Shown here piece by piece: positions 7,632 through 11,794 of a stretch of DNA of 11,794 nt (position 1 is its first letter; each line of letters begins with the position of its first letter). The notes under the pieces were generated by a model. That model did not search any database. It saw nothing but the letters and a program-made list of their open reading frames with translations, and had not been told where the DNA came from. Both the position numbers and the translations under genes were made by a program. The stretch spans positions 1-11,794 of the forward strand of contig JAPLZW010000033.1 of NCBI GenBank assembly GCA_026394835.1, in the 5' to 3' direction. This DNA comes from Candidatus Wolfebacteria bacterium (GTDB lineage: Bacteria; Patescibacteriota; Minisyncoccia; UBA6257; UBA9933).

Positions 7632-8863
7632 TGAAGTATTTTTGCCAATTCTTTCTCACTTGCCAATTTTATCTCTTTTTCTCCCCGCCTCTTAACCTCT
7701 ATCTTATCCTGAGTTTTTTCGCTTATAATCAGCCTCCATGGAATACCCATCAAATCCGAATCCACAAGCTTTTCTCCGGGACCCGCCTCAATTCTGTCGT
7801 CATACAATACATCCATTCCGATTTTTTGTAAATTATAATAGAGCTGGTCGCATTTTTCTTTTTCGGCATCTTTTCCCAAATTAAGCAAGTGAATTTTAAA
7901 CGGGCTTATTGATTCCGGCCAAATGATTCCCTTATCGTCATGAGAAACCTCCACTGCCGTTCCCATAAGCCGGTTTGGGCCGATTCCATAACAACCCATA
8001 TAAATTTCTTTTTCTTCGCCGTCTTCATCGCGGTATTTCAAATCAAAAGGTTCGGAATATTTCGTGTTCAGCTTGAAAATATTTCCGACCTCAATCGCTT
8101 TTTCTTCTTTCAAATTTTCGCTGCCGCATTCCGGACACACCTTCTGTTCTTTGATGATCTCCTTATTTACCGCCACACGGCACTTATCGCAAATATAAAT
8201 CGTGTCTTCGCCGGCGTCCGATAAGGTTTGAAACTCATGCGAATATTTTGAAAAAGTCCCGCCCGAAGCGAAGGTCAGATAAGTCAAATTACCGAATCCT
8301 AAGCGCTCAAAAACCTTAAAATAAGCCGTTTTTACGGTTTCGTAGTATTTCCCCAGGTCTTTTTCGTCCTTGTGAAAGGAATACAAATCCTTCATCACGA
8401 ATTCCCTGCCCCTCAAAAGCCCCGACTTAGCGCGAGCTTCGTCCCGGAATTTGTCCTGGATCTGGAAAACATAAACCGGAAGGTCTTTATAGGAAAAAAT
8501 AAATTTTTTGAGCAAAGGTGAAACTATTTCCTCGTGGGTCGGCCCCAAAGCGTAATCGGTTTTCGTGTAATAGCTCGTGAATCTGAAAAGGTCTTCCATC
8601 TTCCCCCAGCGGCCGGTTTTTTCCCAATTGGCTTTTGGCTGAAGCGCGGGCATTAAAATTTCCTGTCCGCCCACGGCTTCCATTTCTTCACGGATAATAT
8701 TTTCGATTTTTCTCAAAACGCGGAGTCCCAGAGGAAGGAAAGAATAAACTCCGGCCATGGTCTTGTCTATAAATCCGGCGCGGATTAAAAGTTGAGCATT
8801 AACCGACTCTTCGTCCTTCGGCGCCTCTCTTCTTGTTTTTGTAAAAAGCTGTGATTGCAACAT
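7628..8863 (-). CDS. proS: Proline--tRNA ligase, short form without the INS editing domain
   Basis: A 411-residue class II synthetase that charges tRNA-Pro. I start at the ATG at 8863 because MLQSQLFTKTRREAPKDEES matches the ProS N-terminus and a promoter fits just upstream; the longer frame to 8911 runs into the palindrome at 8908. The core carries PLGLRVLRKIE (44-54), GPTHEE (107-112), motif 2 around FQIQDKFRDEARAKSGLLRGREF (133-155), and motif 3 GCYGIGPNRL (290-299). The anticodon-binding domain runs from about 322 to 411. Full-length bacterial ProRS (about 570) has a ~180-residue YbaK-like editing insertion between motifs 2 and 3. Here only about 35 residues remain, with CDKC (225-228) and CPEC (243-246) forming a probable zinc ribbon. 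First gene of the mreBCD-pheT strand. Confidence 0.95.
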   Translation of the reverse strand: MLQSQLFTKTRREAPKDEESVNAQLLIRAGFIDKTMAGVYSFLPLGLRVLRKIENIIREEMEAVGGQEILMPALQPKANWEKTGRWGKMEDLFRFTSYYTKTDYALGPTHEEIVSPLLKKFIFSYKDLPVYVFQIQDKFRDEARAKSGLLRGREFVMKDLYSFHKDEKDLGKYYETVKTAYFKVFERLGFGNLTYLTFASGGTFSKYSHEFQTLSDAGEDTIYICDKCRVAVNKEIIKEQKVCPECGSENLKEEKAIEVGNIFKLNTKYSEPFDLKYRDEDGEEKEIYMGCYGIGPNRLMGTAVEVSHDDKGIIWPESISPFKIHLLNLGKDAEKEKCDQLYYNLQKIGMDVLYDDRIEAGPGEKLVDSDLMGIPWRLIISEKTQDKIEVKRRGEKEIKLASEKELAKILQ

Positions 8864-8870
8864 AATTACA

Positions 8871-8899
8871 AGAATAGAGGAAAATCGTTTCCATATCAA
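8871..8899 (-). promoter_or_regulatory. proS: Promoter of proS and probably of the mreBCD-pheT unit
   Basis: On the minus strand TTGATA (8899-8894, 5/6) and TATTCT (8876-8871, 4/6) are separated by 17 bp. The -10 ends 7 nt before the proS ATG at 8863, again predicting a leaderless mRNA. The -35 lies 8 bp from the edge of the 8908-8942 palindrome. No other strong promoter was noticed between proS and pheT. Confidence 0.55.
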
Positions 8900-8907
8900 T
8901 CCAAAAA

Positions 8908-8942
8908 CCAAATCTTACGAAGTTGAACTTCGTAAGATTTGG
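8908..8942. repeat. REP-like palindrome, copy 1 (left)
   Basis: Bases 8908-8924 (CCAAATCTTACGAAGTT) are the exact reverse complement of 8926-8942, around a single central G at 8925. The palindrome ends 15 nt before the transposase ATG and lies upstream of proS on the other strand, so a hairpin or bound protein here could influence both genes. The central base is the complement of that in copies 2 and 3, so copy 1 is effectively inverted relative to them. Confidence 0.85.
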
Positions 8943-8951
8943 TGATAAGAT
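8923..8951 (+). promoter_or_regulatory. Candidate promoter of the transposase gene overlapping the left palindrome
   Basis: TTGAAC (8923-8928, 4/6) at the palindrome centre and TAAGAT (8946-8951, 4/6) are 17 bp apart. The -10 ends 6 nt before the ATG at 8958, again a leaderless arrangement. Both boxes are weak; a GATAAT at 8949-8954 also exists but is too close to the start for a normal promoter. Confidence 0.3.
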
Positions 8952-8957
8952 AATATT

Positions 8958-9680
8958 ATGCAAAAACCGACTTTTTTAAATAATCAGGTATATCATATTT
9001 ATAACAGAGGGGTGGACAAAAGAATTGTTTTCTTAGACGATCAAGATCATTTCCGCTTTATCCACAATCTTTTCGAATTCAACGATGAGACGCCGGCATT
9101 AAATATCTATTACAAATTGCCCGCAATCCAATCTTACGAAGTTCAACTTCGTAAGATTGATAAAGACAGGATTAAGGACGAAAGGCAGCCGCGAAAATTA
9201 ATCGTTGAGATCCTGGCGTTCTCATTGATGCCGAATCACTTTCATCTGCTTTTGAGGCAAAAGTCTGACGGCGGCATTGTTAAGTTTATGCAAAAACTTG
9301 GCACCGGGTACACAAACTATTTTAACAAAAGATACGAAAGAGCGGGGAGTTTGTTCCAGGGACGCTTTAAAGCAATATTGATTAAAGATGATGCCCACCT
9401 TATTCATCTCCCCTACTATATCCACCTGAATCCTCTTGATCTTAAATTCTCAAAATGGCGGACCGAAGGAATCCGAAACTACGCGGCAGCAATGGAATTC
9501 CTGGAATCATACCGCTGGTCAAGCTTTCTTGATTACATCGGAAAGAAAAACTTCCCGTCATTAACCCAGAGAGAATTCCTCAATGATTTTTTTGAAGGAC
9601 CCCAAAATTACAAGAAGGAAACCGAGAAATGGCTTAAGGAAATGGACTTCGAAGAAATAAAAGAAGTATCGCTTGAATAA
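8958..9680 (+). CDS. REP-associated tyrosine transposase-like protein (Y1/HUH, IS200-like)
   Basis: A 240-residue single-strand DNA transposase-like protein. The N-terminus VYHIYNRGVDKRIVFLDDQD (11-30) is the usual opening of this family. The HUH metal-binding motif is His94-Phe-His96 in MPNHFHLLLRQ (91-101). The downstream block KLGTGYTNYFNKRYERAGSLFQGRFKA (113-139) contains the likely nucleophile, Tyr118, with Tyr121 as alternative, and LPYYIHLNPL (151-160) follows. Such enzymes cut and join single-stranded hairpin DNA. Residues 58-67 (QSYEVQLRKI) are encoded by a third copy of the palindromes that flank the gene, located between the N-terminal strand region and the HUH strand. The reading frame is intact with all key residues, so the protein may be active. 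It is divergent from proS and convergent with the 9724-10350 gene. Confidence 0.9.
   Translation: MQKPTFLNNQVYHIYNRGVDKRIVFLDDQDHFRFIHNLFEFNDETPALNIYYKLPAIQSYEVQLRKIDKDRIKDERQPRKLIVEILAFSLMPNHFHLLLRQKSDGGIVKFMQKLGTGYTNYFNKRYERAGSLFQGRFKAILIKDDAHLIHLPYYIHLNPLDLKFSKWRTEGIRNYAAAMEFLESYRWSSFLDYIGKKNFPSLTQREFLNDFFEGPQNYKKETEKWLKEMDFEEIKEVSLE
9129..9159. repeat. REP-like palindrome, copy 2, inside the transposase coding sequence
   Basis: Bases 9129-9143 (CAATCTTACGAAGTT) are the exact reverse complement of 9145-9159, around a central C at 9144. It shares the 14-bp arm AATCTTACGAAGTT with copies 1 and 3. The palindrome begins exactly at codon 58 and is translated as QSYEVQLRKI. Because the site is symmetric, the opposite orientation in this frame would give the same peptide with Gln63 changed to Glu. 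Confidence 0.85.
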
Positions 9681-9693
9681 AAAGAAGCCTAAA

Positions 9694-9726
9694 TAAATCT
9701 TACGAAGTTCAACTTCGTAAGATTTA
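9694..9726. repeat. REP-like palindrome, copy 3 (right), between convergent genes
   Basis: Bases 9694-9709 are the exact reverse complement of 9711-9726 around a central C at 9710 (arm TAAATCTTACGAAGTT). It begins 13 nt after the transposase stop, and its last three bases are the TAA stop of the convergent minus-strand gene. The strong hairpin might also reduce read-through between the two genes. On the minus strand it is followed only by a loose T-rich stretch, so a classical terminator is not clear. Confidence 0.85.
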
Positions 9727-10350
9727 GGGTTTGGGGAGGGCGGCCGGAGCGACCGATGGAGCGACGGCCGGGGCGGCAATTGATGAAATTGTTATTTTTA
9801 CGGCTTCGAATTTTGTTGCTGTTTTGATATTCTCGCCAGCCTGGACCGATATCTGCATACCTTCTTTCAAATCGGAAAGTTTCACATCTTTTTCGCTGAA
9901 AGGCATGGGCGGAACCGGCATATTAGCCATTGCCGCGGGGGTAGTCGGCGCCGTGCCTGTTGATGCCGGGGCTGTTTGGCGCTGAACTTTTTTGAGCGCT
10001 TCCTGATATACTGCTATCTCCTCCTGGTAAGCCCTTGTGTCTTTGGGCTCGCTTTTTACGATTTTTGTTTTATCGGTTATAGCCACTTCACGAGTAGTTG
10101 GCAAATCTTCAAAGGGGTTAGCGGAAGCCGGCATTTCAATAGTCACTACATTTCCGGAAATCTTTTTTACAACACCCGAGACAGAACGCACATCCGGAAT
10201 CAAGGGAAAAAACTTTTTGGCTTTTTCAATTTGCGCCTGATAATTTGAGGCAGTGGTTTTTTGTCCGACCAAATATCCGGAGCCGAAACCGATGGCTAGG
10301 CTAATAATAAGAGAAACGGCAAGAATGATGAGAGTGGTGCTTTTATTCAT
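9724..10350 (-). CDS. Membrane-anchored hypothetical protein with interrupted DUF5666-like domain
   Basis: A 208-residue protein of unproven function. Residues 6-29 form one membrane segment rich in small residues (ILAVSLIISLAIGFGSGYLVG), acting as signal anchor, with the rest probably outside the membrane. Residues 57-73 (VSGVVKKISGNVVTIEM) and 156-188 (VKLSDLKEGMQISVQ through VKITI) resemble the two parts of a DUF5666-like small beta domain. About 80 residues separate them, with a short helical stretch (RAYQEEIAVYQEALKKVQ, 106-123) and an Ala/Pro/Thr linker (126-150). The C-terminus is an Ala/Pro tail (AAPAVAPSVAPAALPKP). The stop codon lies inside the palindrome at 9694-9726, so the original C-terminus may have been replaced. 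It follows the surface-protein gene by 59 nt on the same strand; that gap holds no clear terminator. Confidence 0.7.
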   Translation of the reverse strand: MNKSTTLIILAVSLIISLAIGFGSGYLVGQKTTASNYQAQIEKAKKFFPLIPDVRSVSGVVKKISGNVVTIEMPASANPFEDLPTTREVAITDKTKIVKSEPKDTRAYQEEIAVYQEALKKVQRQTAPASTGTAPTTPAAMANMPVPPMPFSEKDVKLSDLKEGMQISVQAGENIKTATKFEAVKITISSIAAPAVAPSVAPAALPKP

Positions 10351-10409
10351 GGAGTTATGTTATTAAAATTTGAGATATTACACAATTTAATTAGTTAACC
10401 GGGACAACC

Positions 10410-11794
10410 TTATCTATAACATATATAAACACCGCAGGGAATTTGATAGGCCGAAAAACCAGAAGGACAAGAATAGTCACCCGTATAAGGATTAATAACA
10501 GGATCGTCACCACAGCCTCCAGTCTGATACACTCCGCCGAAATTGGACCCTGAAACCACGACAGGATTTGCGGCTGAATAAACCCTGTTACCCGCATCAT
10601 ACAAACCCTGAGCATCAAACGAAGTATTGGAATAGAGACCCCAAGTGGTATGGGAAGAGAGATACCAAGTTGATTGCGCTGCTCCTGTGACGATATTGCC
10701 GGGATAGAGAACTCCCGCAAGGTATTCATTTCCCGACATATCAAGTTGCCAGCGATTTGCCGCGGCAGACCAACCGCCAATTCGAAGCACGTTATCGGAA
10801 TCAAGGCCAAAGTTAACCGCATAAACTCCGCCACGATGGAAGCTCATCGTTGCTCCATTGCCTCCGGTTGAATACACCATAAGCGCAGGGCTGTTACATG
10901 ATCCCGTATCACAATTCCCCACAAAATAATTCAAACCAGTCCATGTTCCCGCTAACGAGGTTACATTAGCAACTCCCGTAAGACCTGCACCACCTCCCAC
11001 AAACTGCGTGGCGGTCACGGTGCCGTTTACGTCCAAGGCAGTGCCGGGATTTGTCTTCCCGATGCCGACATTGCCATCTCCACGAACACCAGCAAAAAAA
11101 GTTCCAGACCGGCTTCTCACATATAATGGCCAGTCTGTTGAATTTGTTCCAGCTGCTATATCCAAGCCATACGATTGGCTCGTTACATTTGCGCCAATAT
11201 ACTCCGTTGACCATTCATTTGCTGCTCCGTCTACTCTCAAAGCGGATGCTATTCCATCCTGTCCCACCACATGCAAACGAGTGCCCGGATTCGTCACACC
11301 AATGCCGACGTTGCCGCCATTTGCTATCCTCATTCGTTCCGCTCCGTTTGTTCTAAAATAAATATCGGCACCACTTCCAGATGTAGTCCAGTTAATGTCT
11401 GCATCGCCCTGATTATTAGTTATGCGATTATTTCCACCGCTGATAACAAATTGGCTTTGCGTGCTCACGCCACCAGCAACGGTTAATGCAAATCCCGGCG
11501 TCGCCGTCCCGATGCCGACGTTGCCGCCATTTAATGAAAAATACGTATCCCCGCCACCACCAGCAATTTGCGCACCCAACACATTACTTGCGTTATAAAG
11601 ATAAAGATTACCAATAGTTGTCCCTCCAAATTTACCCTCGCCAGCCACATCCAAAGTACGCGCCGGCGCAGCCGTCCCGATGCCGACGTTGCCACCGGTA
11701 TAGTAAACATTAGAACCGGAAATCTGCCATTGCCAAAAGGCAGGGTCGCCGGCAGGAGGATTATTGGAGCCGGGACCGACGAAGGCGGCGGCTG
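10410..11794 (-). CDS. Tail-fibre-like surface protein with GNVGIG repeats (N-terminus outside window)
   Basis: The frame is open from the right edge to the TAA at 10410-10412, giving the C-terminal 460 residues of a larger protein. A TTG at 11654 that could pass for a start lies inside a repeat and is not used as one here. The sequence is rich in Gly, Asn, Thr and Ser. It has four GNVGIG(T/V/K)xxPxxxLxVxG units like those of phage tail fibres and large CPR surface proteins, then ATQFVGGGAGLTGV, another fibre-type motif. The C-terminal ~35 residues contain paired cysteines (GGCGDDP, YSCPSGF, IPCGVYICYR), and a further CDTGSC occurs mid-protein. The likely role is extracellular adhesion or host-cell contact. 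A prophage tail protein is an alternative, but no other phage gene is visible. Confidence 0.75.
   Translation of the reverse strand, partial: AAAFVGPGSNNPPAGDPAFWQWQISGSNVYYTGGNVGIGTAAPARTLDVAGEGKFGGTTIGNLYLYNASNVLGAQIAGGGGDTYFSLNGGNVGIGTATPGFALTVAGGVSTQSQFVISGGNNRITNNQGDADINWTTSGSGADIYFRTNGAERMRIANGGNVGIGVTNPGTRLHVVGQDGIASALRVDGAANEWSTEYIGANVTSQSYGLDIAAGTNSTDWPLYVRSRSGTFFAGVRGDGNVGIGKTNPGTALDVNGTVTATQFVGGGAGLTGVANVTSLAGTWTGLNYFVGNCDTGSCNSPALMVYSTGGNGATMSFHRGGVYAVNFGLDSDNVLRIGGWSAAANRWQLDMSGNEYLAGVLYPGNIVTGAAQSTWYLSSHTTWGLYSNTSFDAQGLYDAGNRVYSAANPVVVSGSNFGGVYQTGGCGDDPVINPYTGDYSCPSGFSAYQIPCGVYICYR
11058..11693 (-). repeat. Four GNVGIG-encoding repeats in the surface-protein gene
   Basis: The 18-bp segment encoding GNVGIG occurs at 11676-11693, 11508-11525, 11298-11315 and 11058-11075 on the minus strand. 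The first two are identical, the third differs at two positions and the fourth at one. Start-to-start distances are 168, 210 and 240 bp, so units are irregular and separated by different filler. This suggests old duplication and divergence of fibre modules instead of a tandem array. Confidence 0.75.

Larger units (their letters stand above)
8908..9726 (+). mobile_element. RAYT-type element: transposase gene bracketed by matching palindromes
   Basis: An ~819-bp unit bounded by palindromes at 8908-8942 and 9694-9726, which share a 29-bp core and differ inside it only at the central base. The transposase gene fills nearly all the space between them, with 15 nt on the left and 13 nt on the right. 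This resembles IS200/IS605-family elements or a RAYT gene with its REP partners, where hairpins are the substrates of the HUH/Y1 enzyme. Whether the whole unit moves, or the gene is resident and only mobilises short palindromes, cannot be decided from one copy. No target-site duplication is evident, as expected for this family. Confidence 0.65.

Noticed and set aside
8864..8911. Upstream extension of proS to 8911
   Set aside because: The extra 16 residues do not look like ProS, would run through the promoter and into the palindrome, and the family N-terminus begins at 8863.
8908..9726. The three palindromes as a CRISPR-like array
   Set aside because: They are perfect palindromes spaced 186 and 534 bp apart with a coding gene between them; there are no regular spacers.
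10351..10409. A terminator after the surface-protein gene
   Set aside because: Only GTTAAC-type short symmetries are seen, without a stable stem and T-tract; a weak TAACAT box near the downstream ATG was also not convincing enough to list as a promoter.
10391..10834. A 147-residue minus-strand frame overlapping the surface-protein gene
   Set aside because: It lies in another frame of a gene supported by clear repeats and fibre motifs, and has no recognisable features.

Overview
The window looks like a chromosomal segment of a Patescibacteria/CPR bacterium (Parcubacteria-like). This is inferred from several things seen together: trimmed-down aminoacyl-tRNA synthetases, tightly packed and overlapping genes, starts without recognisable Shine-Dalgarno sequences, a PaaX/Cas2-like regulator of the kind common in that group, and a large GNVGIG-repeat surface protein. 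No rRNA, tRNA or CRISPR array was seen.

Layout, left to right. (1) 1-543, minus strand: a 5'-complete but truncated winged-helix + PaaX-C/Cas2-fold regulator. Its promoter contains a perfect 36-bp palindrome (554-589), a strong candidate autoregulatory operator. (2) 691-3406, plus strand: cysS and dnaB, overlapping by 32 nt. (3) 3399-8863, minus strand: a probable operon read proS-mreB-mreC-mreD-pheT, mixing translation (Pro- and Phe-tRNA charging) with the rod-shape machinery. pheT converges on dnaB and their ends overlap by 8 bp. A cluster of small inverted repeats lies between mreD and pheT. (4) 8908-9726: a compact element made of a REP-associated-tyrosine-transposase-like gene (HUH/Y1 family) bracketed by two near-identical perfect palindromes of 33-35 bp. 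A third copy sits in frame inside the transposase gene. (5) 9724-10350, minus strand: a membrane-anchored protein with an interrupted DUF5666-like domain, whose stop codon lies inside the right-hand palindrome. (6) 10410-11794, minus strand: the C-terminal 460 residues of a tail-fibre-like surface protein with four GNVGIG repeats and a cysteine-containing end.

The housekeeping genes serve translation (cysS, proS, pheT), replication (dnaB) and cell shape (mreBCD). ProRS has lost the usual bacterial editing insertion and keeps a small four-cysteine zinc-ribbon-like segment. PheRS beta has lost the N-terminal EMAP/tRNA-binding domain but keeps its editing-site residues. The most interesting parts are the transposase-plus-palindrome unit, including the copy turned into coding sequence, and the palindrome-controlled Cas2-fold regulator. 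In several places a -10-like box lies 6-11 nt from the start codon, which suggests leaderless mRNAs.
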